NCBI GenBank assembly: GCA_035574455.1
Contig: DATLYT010000009.1
Span: forward strand, 1-25,393
Source of the DNA: DATLYT01 sp035574455
GTDB lineage: Bacteria > Bacteroidota > Ignavibacteria > UBA10030
Direction of reading: 5' to 3'
Length of the DNA stretch: 25,393 bases
The notes under the pieces are model-generated. The model had not been told where the DNA came from. It worked only from the letters and a program-made list of their open reading frames with translations, and did no database searches. A program made the position numbers and the translations under genes. Of the stretch, positions 12,920 to 20,425 are shown piece after piece. Positions within the stretch are counted from its first letter, which is position 1. Each line of letters begins with the position of its first letter.

Positions 12920-15900
12920 ATGTTCAAGCAACTTACCGATAAGATCAATTATCACGAGCTCGAAACCCAAGTCCTGGCGTTTTGGGAAGAGAACCGCATC
13001 TTCGCGAAGAGTGTCTCAACACGCGAGGGCAGACCGACCTTTACCTTCTACGAAGGCCCGCCCACGGCGAACGGTCGGCCCGGCATTCATCACGTGATGA
13101 GCCGGACGCTGAAAGACCTCGTCTGTCGCTACAAGACGATGCGCGGCTTCCAGGTGCATCGCAAGGCGGGATGGGATACACACGGGCTTCCGGTCGAAAT
13201 CGAAGTCGAGAAAGAACTCGGCTTCAAACACAAAGACGAGATTGTGAAGTACGGCATAGCAGAGTTCAACAAGAAGTGCAAAGAGTCTGTCTGGAAGTAC
13301 AAAACCGATTGGGAGCAAATGACCCGGATGATGGGCTACTGGGTCGATCTGGACCATCCCTACATTACATTTGAGAACAGCTACATCGAATCGATCTGGT
13401 GGGCGCTCAAGCAGTATTACGACAAAGGGATGATCTACAAGGGCTACAAGATTCAGCCTTACTGCCCGCGCTGCGAAACGCCGCTCTCGTCGCACGAAGT
13501 TTCGCTCGGTTACAAAGATGTCAAAGACCCTTCCGTGTACGTGAAGATGAAGGTGAAAGGGGAGGAGAACACGTACTTTCTCGTCTGGACGACGACGCCC
13601 TGGACGCTCATCTCCAATGTCGCTCTCGCCGTTCATCCGGACGTCGACTACGTCAAAGCTGAGTACAAAGGAGAGAAACTGATTCTTGCAGAGGCACGTC
13701 TCTCGGTTCTCGCTGATGAATACTCGGTGGTCGAGAAGTTCAAAGGCTCATCGCTTGCAGGAAGGGAGTACGAGCGGCTCTTCAACTACCACACCGTCTC
13801 CGGCAAAGGCTGGTACGTCGTCACGGCAGATTTTGTCACGACCGAAGACGGCTCGGGCATCGTCCACATGGCGCCGGCGTACGGCGAAGACGATTATCAG
13901 ATGGGGAAGAAGTACAATCTTCCCACCATCCATCCTGTCAACAAGTCGGGCGAATTTGGTCCGGAGGTAAAAGACTTCGCCGGGATGTTTGTGAAGGATG
14001 CCGACCCGGAGATTGTTGCCAACCTCAAACGTCGTGGGTTGCTGTTCAAAAAGGAATCGTATCTCCACAGCTACCCCCATTGCTGGCGTTGCTCGTCGCC
14101 GCTGCTCTATTACGCGAGGGATTCTTGGTATATCCGCACGACCGCCTATGCGCAGAGGATGATCGACCTCAACAAAACAATCAACTGGGTGCCGAAGGAG
14201 ACCGGCACAGGGCGGTTCGGCAATTGGCTTGAAGAGAACAAAGATTGGGCACTTTCCCGTGACCGCTTCTGGGGGACGCCGCTGCCGATCTGGATTTGCG
14301 AACAGTGTGGCGAGCAGAAATGCGTCGGCAGCGTCGCGGAGTTGAAGGCGGGCAAAAATGTGCCGGAGCCTCTCGATCTCCACAAGCCGTACGTTGACGA
14401 AGTCATCTTTGACTGCCCGAAATGCTCCGGAACGATGAAGCGCACGCCGGAGCTGATCGATGTCTGGTTCGATTCCGGCTCGATGCCCTTTGCACAGTGG
14501 CACTACCCGTTCGAGAACACGGAGCGCTTCGAGCGTTCGTATCCCGCCGACTACATCTCCGAAGGCATCGATCAGACGCGCGGCTGGTTCTACACCCTGC
14601 ACGCCATTGGCACATTCCTGTTTGATAAGCCGGCATTTAAGAGCGTGCTCGTCAACGAGCTGATTCTCGACAAACAGGGACAGAAGATGTCGAAGTCGAA
14701 GGGCAATACGGTCGACCCGTTTGCCCTGCTCCAAAAGTACGGCGCCGATGCCACGCGCTGGTATCTTGTCTCGAACAGTCCTGTCTGGCGGCCAACGTTG
14801 TTCGATGAGGATGGGGTTGCAGAGGTTCAGCGGAAATTTTTCAGCACGCTCATCAACACCTACTCCTTTTTCGCGCTCTATGCGAATGTGGATGGCTTTA
14901 CGCCACCGACATCGCCGGCCGAACGCATTCCGGTTCGCGAGCGGCCGGAAATCGACCGTTGGATTCTCTCCGAATTGAATTCTCTCTTGGAGCAGTATCT
15001 CGGTTGGATGGAAGAGTACGATGTTACTCGAGCAGCACGGGCGATTAACGATTTTACTATTGACCGGCTCTCCAATTGGTACGTGCGACGCAATCGGCGG
15101 CGCTTCTGGAAGAGCGAAAAGGGGAAGGACAAGACGGCGGCATATCAAACGCTCCATGAGTGTCTGCTGACTGTCTGCAAAATGATTGCACCGTTTGCTC
15201 CGTTCATTGCCGACGAGCTGTTCCGTAATCTGCACGCCGGTTCCGGAGAGGAATCGGTGCATCTCTCGATGCTTCCCGAGGTGGACAAACACGCTATCGA
15301 TGTTGAATTAGAGCGGAAAATGGAGCGGGCGATTCGGATTGTGAGCCTCGTCCGGGCGATGCGGATGCGGTCGAACCTCAAAGTGCGCCAGCCATTGAAG
15401 CGGATTATCCTGCCGGTATCGAACGACCGCCAACGAATGGAAATCGAAGAGCTGAAAGAGATGATTCTCGAAGAGATTAATGTGAAGAAGATCGAGTATG
15501 TAGGGGACGATTCGGATATTGTACGTAAGAAAGCGAAGCCGAATTTCAAAACCTTAGGCCCGAAATTTGGCAAGCACGTGCAGGCGATTGCCGCACGGAT
15601 TCGTGAATGCACTGCCGCCGAAATCACCACGCTGGAGCGGGAAGGTTCGTTAAAGCTTTCTTCTAACGGCACGGAGTTTGAAGTCAAGCGAGAAGACGTC
15701 GAGGTGCTCCATGAGGACATCAAAGGCTGGCTCGTGGAAAGCGACGGTTCCGTTACGGTTGCACTTGACACTGAACTAAATGAAGAGCTTATTGATGAAG
15801 GGTTGGCGCGGGAGTTCGTCAATCGCGTGCAGAACATGAGAAAGGATGCGGGCTTTGAGGTTACCGACCGCATCAGAATCTATCATCGCAGTACCGACCG

Positions 15901-16057
15901 GCTTGCAACCGCATTAGAACGACGGGCGGCCTACATTCGGCAGGAAACGCTGGCCGTGGAACTGCGGAAACTCACGTCGACGACGGATACACAGATGAAA
16001 TTCCAGGAAGCTGACATCAACGGCGAGCAGGCTCAGATTGCCGTCGAAAAAGTGTGA
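12920..16057 (+). CDS. ileS: Isoleucyl-tRNA synthetase, type 2-like, with GIHH signature
   Basis: A 1045-residue class I synthetase charging tRNA-Ile. The Rossmann core starts 'FYEGPPTANGRPGIHHVM', where the normal HIGH box reads GIHH (55-58): first and third residues are swapped. Then 'KAGWDTHGLPVEIEVEK', the CP1 editing domain (about 190-400, with 'VWTTTPWTLISNVALAVHPD' and 'GSGIVHMAPAYGEDDY'), cysteine pairs (CPRC about 177, CWRC about 392, CEQC and CPKC about 458-500), 'DVWFDSGSMPFAQWHYP' and KMSKS at 589-593. The anticodon-binding domain follows at about 690-830, then the long C-terminal region of the type 2/eukaryotic-like IleRS. No T-box precedes it (47 bp gap). Next come dksA, lspA and rluD. 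Confidence 0.97.
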   Translation: MFKQLTDKINYHELETQVLAFWEENRIFAKSVSTREGRPTFTFYEGPPTANGRPGIHHVMSRTLKDLVCRYKTMRGFQVHRKAGWDTHGLPVEIEVEKELGFKHKDEIVKYGIAEFNKKCKESVWKYKTDWEQMTRMMGYWVDLDHPYITFENSYIESIWWALKQYYDKGMIYKGYKIQPYCPRCETPLSSHEVSLGYKDVKDPSVYVKMKVKGEENTYFLVWTTTPWTLISNVALAVHPDVDYVKAEYKGEKLILAEARLSVLADEYSVVEKFKGSSLAGREYERLFNYHTVSGKGWYVVTADFVTTEDGSGIVHMAPAYGEDDYQMGKKYNLPTIHPVNKSGEFGPEVKDFAGMFVKDADPEIVANLKRRGLLFKKESYLHSYPHCWRCSSPLLYYARDSWYIRTTAYAQRMIDLNKTINWVPKETGTGRFGNWLEENKDWALSRDRFWGTPLPIWICEQCGEQKCVGSVAELKAGKNVPEPLDLHKPYVDEVIFDCPKCSGTMKRTPELIDVWFDSGSMPFAQWHYPFENTERFERSYPADYISEGIDQTRGWFYTLHAIGTFLFDKPAFKSVLVNELILDKQGQKMSKSKGNTVDPFALLQKYGADATRWYLVSNSPVWRPTLFDEDGVAEVQRKFFSTLINTYSFFALYANVDGFTPPTSPAERIPVRERPEIDRWILSELNSLLEQYLGWMEEYDVTRAARAINDFTIDRLSNWYVRRNRRRFWKSEKGKDKTAAYQTLHECLLTVCKMIAPFAPFIADELFRNLHAGSGEESVHLSMLPEVDKHAIDVELERKMERAIRIVSLVRAMRMRSNLKVRQPLKRIILPVSNDRQRMEIEELKEMILEEINVKKIEYVGDDSDIVRKKAKPNFKTLGPKFGKHVQAIAARIRECTAAEITTLEREGSLKLSSNGTEFEVKREDVEVLHEDIKGWLVESDGSVTVALDTELNEELIDEGLAREFVNRVQNMRKDAGFEVTDRIRIYHRSTDRLATALERRAAYIRQETLAVELRKLTSTTDTQMKFQEADINGEQAQIAVEKV

Positions 16058-16101
16058 ACGAGGGCGGAGGGGGAACGTTTTTCATTCACAGGGAGAACAC
16101 C

Positions 16102-16632
16102 ATGCCAAAAGTGAAGCAGAAGAAATCCACAACAACGAAGAGCGCTAAACCAACCGCTGCCAAACTGACGCCAAAAGCTGTTACACCCAAGGCCGCAGCA
16201 AAAGGAAAACCGACAGCGGTGAAGGCAAAACCGAGCCCACAGAAAGCCGCTGTTCCACGGAAGGGATACAGCAAGGCGGACCTCGAATATTTTAAGAAGA
16301 TCATCTTGGATCGCCGCAAGGAGATTCTCGAGGACCTCGAGACATTGAAGGCGAGCATGATGGATGTGACGACCGGTGAGTACGTCACCGAAAACTCGAC
16401 GTACTCTCTCCACATGGAGCAGGGAACGGATGCGATGGAGCGAGAGAAGACCTTCCTGTTTGCTTCACGCGAAGGGAAATTTCTCAACTACCTCGACGAC
16501 GCCTTGAAGCGGATCGAAAAAGGTGAATACGGTTTCTGTGTCGATTGCGGCAAACTGATCGACAAAGAACGCCTCGAAGCAGTTCCCCACGCTCAGCTTT
16601 GCATTGATTGTAAATTGAAGCGAGGAAAGTAG
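16102..16632 (+). CDS. DksA/TraR-type C4 zinc-finger protein with basic N-terminal tail
   Basis: A 176-residue protein. Residues 1-55 are low-complexity and rich in Lys, Ala, Pro and Thr, like the tails of histone H1 or bacterial Hc1 proteins. Residues 56-140 are the DksA coiled coil ('YFKKIILDRRKEILEDLETLKA' … 'FASREGKFLNYLDDALKRIEKGEYG'). C146/C149 and C167/C170 are the four zinc ligands (CVDC…CIDC). DksA-type proteins enter the RNA polymerase secondary channel and tune transcription with ppGpp; here the coil tip has 'GTDAMERE' instead of the DxxDxA of E. coli DksA. GGGAG precedes the ATG at 16102. The basic tail may add DNA or RNA binding, which is inference. Confidence 0.9.
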   Translation: MPKVKQKKSTTTKSAKPTAAKLTPKAVTPKAAAKGKPTAVKAKPSPQKAAVPRKGYSKADLEYFKKIILDRRKEILEDLETLKASMMDVTTGEYVTENSTYSLHMEQGTDAMEREKTFLFASREGKFLNYLDDALKRIEKGEYGFCVDCGKLIDKERLEAVPHAQLCIDCKLKRGK

Positions 16633-16707
16633 CCCTTCATTCATCGGGATGTGTCCATCGTTCTAAGAAGCGGATAGCAAACAACAAATAACGAATTACT
16701 CAACAGC

Positions 16708-17346
16708 ATGCGGATTCTCTGGGTTACAGCGACGATCGTTGTTCTCGACCAGATCACCAAACTCTTGGTGAAGGGCTTTTCTATTCCCTTTCTGGATTTC
16801 TACCATTCCGGAGTCCCGTTAGGTTCCAGCCACGCGGTCCTCGGTGATTTCCTCCGATTGACGTACATCGAGAACCCGGGTATGGCGTTCGGGATTGATT
16901 TGGGTGGCAAACTGTTCCTCACACTCTTCTCCATCGTCGCGAGCGTCGGCATCTTCTACTATCTCTACAAAATCCGGAACGAGTCGCTTATTATCCGATT
17001 TTCTCTTGCAATGATTCTTGGTGGCGCAATCGGCAATCTGATTGACCGCGTCTTCTACGGTGTCTTTTTTGGAGAAGGGCCACTTTTTTACGGCAAGGTG
17101 GTGGATTTTGTCGATGTCGATTTCTTCAATGTCGATATCCTCGGTCTCCACATCTCACGTTGGCCGGTGTTTAACGTGGCTGATGCGTCGGTCTCGATTG
17201 GCGTCTTGCTTCTGTTGATCTTCCACCGGCGATTTACACACGAAGAACAGGCTGTTTTGGCTTCGTCGGCAAACCCGGAATCAGCCCCCGAGCAATCGCT
17301 GAACATTCCCGGCGACGCGTCGAAATCGTCCGACAATCCCTCCTGA
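16708..17346 (+). CDS. lspA: Lipoprotein signal peptidase (signal peptidase II)
   Basis: A 212-residue inner-membrane aspartic protease that removes signal peptides from prolipoproteins after lipidation. Family blocks: 'DQITK' (14-18), 'YIENPGMAFGI' (53-63), 'GGAIGNLIDR' with Asp113, 'VVDFVDV' (131-137) and 'WPVFNVADASVSIG' with Asp159; Asp113 and Asp159 are the catalytic pair. Four membrane helices fit around these. A polar Ser/Glu/Pro-rich tail of about 35 residues follows the last helix. There is no ribosome site and the start lies about 75 bp after dksA. The many lipoproteins in this window are its natural substrates. Confidence 0.96.
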   Translation: MRILWVTATIVVLDQITKLLVKGFSIPFLDFYHSGVPLGSSHAVLGDFLRLTYIENPGMAFGIDLGGKLFLTLFSIVASVGIFYYLYKIRNESLIIRFSLAMILGGAIGNLIDRVFYGVFFGEGPLFYGKVVDFVDVDFFNVDILGLHISRWPVFNVADASVSIGVLLLLIFHRRFTHEEQAVLASSANPESAPEQSLNIPGDASKSSDNPS

Positions 17347-17347
17347 T

Positions 17348-18328
17348 ATGTCCGTCGATGTTGACACCGATGAGCGAGAACGCATTCGCCTCGTCGTGCC
17401 CCCGAAGCAATCCCGCGAACGACTTGACGTATACCTCACCCACCAGATTCAAAACGCCACGCGCAACAAAGTTCAGCAGGCCATCAATGAAGGGCTCGTC
17501 CTTGTCGATGGCAAGCAGGTCAAGCCGAGCCACCCCGTAGCGCCCGGCGAAACGATCGAAGTCACACTGCCGCGTCCACCACGGCCTGAAGCCGTTCCAG
17601 AAAACATTCCGCTCGACATTGTGTACGAAGACGATGACCTGATCGTCGTCAACAAGCCGGCCGGTATGGTGACGCATCCCGCATACGGCAACTACACCGG
17701 CACGCTCGTCAATGCGCTGCTGTACAGGACGCAGGAACTCTCCCGCGTCAAGCATCGGCTACGGCCCGGCATCGTGCATCGGTTGGACAAGGATACGAGC
17801 GGACTGCTCGTGGTGGCGAAGACCGACACCGCGCACCATCTGTTGGCAAAACAGTTCTCCGCTCGGACGATTGACCGCGAGTACTGGGCATTGGTGTGGG
17901 GGAAGTTCAAAAAGCCGAAGGGGGTTATCGAGGCGAGCTTGGGGAGGAGCAAGAAAGATCGCCGGAAAGTGACGGTGACGACGGAGGGCAAGCACGCCAT
18001 CACCGAATACGAAGTGCTCAAGGAGTTTGATTTTCTTTCGCTTGTTCGCTTGAAACTCAAAACCGGCCGCACGCACCAGATTCGCGTGCACCTGATGCAC
18101 GTCGGTCATCCGGTCTTTGGCGACCCGACGTACGGCGGGCGGAGTCATCTGTGGGGAGGACTCTCCGGCAAGAAAGCTCAGCACGCGGCCAATCTGCTGA
18201 AGATCATTACGCGGCAAGCTCTCCATGCGAAAACCATCGGCTTCATTCATCCCACGACCCAACAGGTGATGAAGTTTGATTCCGAGCTGCCGGAGGATAT
18301 GAGGGCGGTGTTAGAAAAGTTGGGGTGA
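17348..18328 (+). CDS. rluD: RluD-family 23S rRNA pseudouridine synthase
   Basis: A 326-residue enzyme turning uridine to pseudouridine in 23S rRNA (RluD targets the helix 69 loop; the exact site for this copy is inferred). Residues 20-75 form an S4 RNA-binding domain ('RLDVYLTHQI…TRNKVQQAINEGLVLVDGK'). The catalytic domain has 'DLIVVNKPAGMVTHP' and 'GIVHRLDKDTSGLLVVAKT' with the catalytic Asp147, then 'KTGRTHQIRVHL', 'GHPVFGDPTYGG' and 'RQALHAKTIGFIHP'. The start lies one base after the lspA stop, showing a shared transcript. Length and order are normal for RluD. Confidence 0.94.
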   Translation: MSVDVDTDERERIRLVVPPKQSRERLDVYLTHQIQNATRNKVQQAINEGLVLVDGKQVKPSHPVAPGETIEVTLPRPPRPEAVPENIPLDIVYEDDDLIVVNKPAGMVTHPAYGNYTGTLVNALLYRTQELSRVKHRLRPGIVHRLDKDTSGLLVVAKTDTAHHLLAKQFSARTIDREYWALVWGKFKKPKGVIEASLGRSKKDRRKVTVTTEGKHAITEYEVLKEFDFLSLVRLKLKTGRTHQIRVHLMHVGHPVFGDPTYGGRSHLWGGLSGKKAQHAANLLKIITRQALHAKTIGFIHPTTQQVMKFDSELPEDMRAVLEKLG

Positions 18329-18331
18329 TTG

Positions 18332-18430
18332 ATGAAGAGTGTTCCGGTAGTCATCGTCGGTATGCTGTTGAGCCTCTGCGGTTGCGAAAGTTCTGTCGAT
18401 TCAGTGTCAGAGAACCGACCGCTGTTGTAG
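18332..18430 (+). CDS. Tiny lipoprotein-like ORF (32 residues) or gene remnant
   Basis: An ATG three bases after the rluD stop opens a 32-residue frame: MKSVPVVIVGMLLSLCGC, then a short polar end 'ESSVDSVSENRPLL'. It is a textbook lipoprotein signal with cysteine 18 in the lipobox L-C-G-C, followed by only 14 residues. GGGGTGA in the rluD end could serve as ribosome site. It could be an entericidin-like small lipoprotein, or the 5' remnant of a longer lipoprotein gene cut off where the convergent gene 18470..19084 begins. I cannot tell which. Confidence 0.45.
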   Translation: MKSVPVVIVGMLLSLCGCESSVDSVSENRPLL

Positions 18431-18469
18431 GCCACGTGGGCACTCCCATTGGCAATGATTAAGGGAGAC

Positions 18470-19084
18470 TCAAAACCGTTTTGAAATGCCGATGCGAGGC
18501 GTTGCCGTGAAAAGGAGGAGCAGCAGATCAATTGGCTCATCAAGGTAGAAGAGTGGCAGAATAAAAAAATCCACAGCAAGCGGGATGGAAAATCCTCTGC
18601 CAAGGTGGATTTCCGTTTTCATCCCGATCAGTGCGTTAAACCAGGTTTCTGTTGTTGCTGGTATCACGCGTTTGGCCGTGTCGCTTGGACTGACGGTTTG
18701 TCGGTAATACATTTCCCCGTGGAATGACTTAAGACCTCCCAGACTTAGTCGAAACCATTCGCCCACTGTATACGATGCGTAAATGCCGAGAACATGCTGT
18801 GGATATTCCTCGTCGAAAAAGGAGGGAAAGTTTTCTCCCCACCGAATATTCCGACGATAATTCTGATATTCAAGTATCAAATCCCACCTGCCGAAGCCCT
18901 CGAATTCTTTTCCAAAGCCGAGGCGGACAATGTATTTTTGTTTCCAATCATGACCGAGATTGAGTAGTGTCCTACCGACGTCGGCAGTGATTTCCCACGT
19001 TCCCTGCGTCGCTACACTATCGGTTTGACTCTCTAAACGAGAAGAGCTTCCAAGCATGATGAGCACAATCAGTAGAGGTCGCAT
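18470..19084 (-). CDS. Outer-membrane beta-barrel-like protein
   Basis: A 204-residue protein with a signal peptide (about 1-20, 'LLIVLIMLGSSSRLESQ'). The mature part has alternating amphipathic strands with many aromatic residues ('KQKYIVRLGFGKEFEGFGRWDLILEYQNYRR', 'VLGIYASYTVGEWFRLSLGGLKSF', 'FSIPLAVDFFILPLFYLDEP') and a terminal Phe ('RIGISKRF'), a common barrel-insertion signal. No known family was recognised. The start at 19084 has GGAG at good spacing; 19114 would overlap the previous gene. It is the last gene of a four-gene minus-strand operon and converges on the rluD run. Confidence 0.78.
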   Translation of the reverse strand: MRPLLIVLIMLGSSSRLESQTDSVATQGTWEITADVGRTLLNLGHDWKQKYIVRLGFGKEFEGFGRWDLILEYQNYRRNIRWGENFPSFFDEEYPQHVLGIYASYTVGEWFRLSLGGLKSFHGEMYYRQTVSPSDTAKRVIPATTETWFNALIGMKTEIHLGRGFSIPLAVDFFILPLFYLDEPIDLLLLLFTATPRIGISKRF

Positions 19085-19106
19085 GGTAAACTCCGAAAGT
19101 CTTTCT

Positions 19107-19460
19107 TTACACACACGGTAGGCAATCTACCACGTCGAGAATTTTGTTTTCGTTGGCGTTTACTTCAACGGTGAAGTCATAGTACAGATAACTCGGCCCG
19201 CCGCGATTGATGTTGTAGACTCGTACCGTGTACCTGCCCGGTGCGACGGCAAACTCTGCTAACCCCATCTCGTTCGTCTCTTTTGTCTCGCCGGTCTCTC
19301 GCAGCTCGACCTTTTTCTTCGCAATTCCCATCTCTCCCCAGTGGACGTAGACGAGGATGTGGGCGTTTGGGGGAGAAGAAACCTCTGTACAGTTGAGGCA
19401 GAGTAGAAAGGAAAGAACTGTGAAGAGGATTGTATTCTGAAAACGTATCCGGATCTTCAT
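19107..19460 (-). CDS. Small lipoprotein with carboxypeptidase-regulatory-like beta domain
   Basis: A 117-residue exported protein. Residues 1-24 look like a lipoprotein signal ending C-L-N-C (Cys24). The rest reads as one small beta-sandwich of the CarboxypepD_reg/SpaA type: 'AKKKVELRETGETKETNEMGLAEFAVAPGRYTVRVYN', that is a strand, a turn, 'G.A.F.V.PG.Y.V'. Such domains are structural. A pair of cysteines 'CLPC' ends the chain. The start overlaps the stop of the T9SS gene before it (ATGA), so translation is coupled. The start is 23 bases upstream-linked to the barrel gene that follows. Its partner is probably one of those envelope proteins. Confidence 0.75.
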   Translation of the reverse strand: MKIRIRFQNTILFTVLSFLLCLNCTEVSSPPNAHILVYVHWGEMGIAKKKVELRETGETKETNEMGLAEFAVAPGRYTVRVYNINRGGPSYLYYDFTVEVNANENKILDVVDCLPCV

Positions 19461-20419
19461 CGCACCAGCATCATCTTTTTCGTCTCGACAAAACTCCCGG
19501 CCTCAAGTCGGTAGAAGTACACCCCGCTCGGCAGCCCTTCCGCCTGCCACTGCACTTGATGATAACCCGCTTCCATCTCGCCGTTCACCAGCGTTGCCAC
19601 CTCTTGGCCTAACATGTTGAAGACCCGTAGGGACACGTCGTGACGTGTCCCTACATCGGGTAATGTAAAACTGATCACCGTCGCCGGGTTGAATGGGTTG
19701 GGGTAGTTTTGAGATAATCTGAATTCCACCCTCTGTTCCATCGGATCATGCATGCTTGTCACTATCCGCTCAGCCAGATAGAGAATGCGGTTTGGTTCTA
19801 TCCACATGAATCTGGCATCGTTGCGATATTTTGCAAGCAGAGAATCAATAATGAATCCCGTCGTTTGCCACTGCTCGCTGATCCTATCTTCGGTTCTGTG
19901 CGAACTGAGAACAATGGCGTTCATACTATCACGTAGCTGTCGGATGACTGAATCCGGCGTGCTGGTCGTAAAGCCAACACGTAGTTGGCCGCCATAGTAT
20001 GCCGGGGCGGAGATTGAGATCGAGTCGAGTTTTGGGCCCTCGGTAAATCTACCGTACAGTTTATGGGTTCCGTCTCGATTTGGTAATCCGAAGCGCGCTG
20101 GGTTGAGTTGATATTCCCATCGCATCGATGATTTTGGTGGAAATTCATACTGCAGATCAGTCGGTACCACAATAAGAGTAAAATTAATTTCATTGAAGGA
20201 AAGCGGCATGAAAAAGCCCGTGTAAGGGCCGAGGATTCGAACAGTTGTATCAGAAGGGTTGGTTGCTATTCCAGAAAGTTTGATCGTTTCCCCGTAACCA
20301 TAAACGGGTTTGTCGGTCGTCATCGTAAAGCTTAGTTGGGCGTTGCCTGTGTGAAGGTAGATAGGCAGCGCAAAACAACTCAAAAGGAGAACTTTCATTG
20401 GATGAATACAGAATTTCAT
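19457..20419 (-). CDS. Secreted protein with T9SS sorting domain (paralogue 1)
   Basis: A 320-residue protein with a signal peptide (about 1-28), a beta-rich domain (29-145: 'TTDKPVYGYGETIKLSGIATNPSDTTVRILG') that resembles BsuPI-type or big-domain beta sandwiches, a helical middle region (about 150-220), and a T9SS type A sorting domain (about 234-320: 'LSQNYPNPFNPATVISFTLP', 'NMLGQEVATLVNGEMEAG', 'LPSGVYFYRLEAG', 'KKMMLVR'). It is clearly a paralogue of the next gene upstream (20426..21373): 'PARFGLP..DGT', 'YYGG', 'QLRDS.NA'. GAGG lies nine bases before the ATG at 20419. Palindrome copy B sits in the sorting domain. Surface-bound, function unknown. Confidence 0.86.
   Translation of the reverse strand: MKFCIHPMKVLLLSCFALPIYLHTGNAQLSFTMTTDKPVYGYGETIKLSGIATNPSDTTVRILGPYTGFFMPLSFNEINFTLIVVPTDLQYEFPPKSSMRWEYQLNPARFGLPNRDGTHKLYGRFTEGPKLDSISISAPAYYGGQLRVGFTTSTPDSVIRQLRDSMNAIVLSSHRTEDRISEQWQTTGFIIDSLLAKYRNDARFMWIEPNRILYLAERIVTSMHDPMEQRVEFRLSQNYPNPFNPATVISFTLPDVGTRHDVSLRVFNMLGQEVATLVNGEMEAGYHQVQWQAEGLPSGVYFYRLEAGSFVETKKMMLVR
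19627..19654 (-). repeat. 28 bp palindrome inside the sorting-domain coding region (copy B)
   Basis: Arms GTAGGGACACGTC and GACGTGTCCCTAC are perfectly complementary over 13 bp with a 2-base loop. In frame it encodes V-G-T-R-H-D-V-S-L-R from residue 256 of the protein, at the same place as copies A and C. Confidence 0.9.
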
Positions 20420-20425
20420 GCGAAG

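Noticed and set aside
13748..15292. 514-codon open frame on the minus strand
   Set aside because: It is fully antisense to the unmistakable ileS gene, and its translation has no recognisable domain.
18470..18486. TCAAAACCGTTTTGA palindrome as a terminator
   Set aside because: It is the coding end (…SKRF-stop) of the barrel gene and has no T-run outside the gene.
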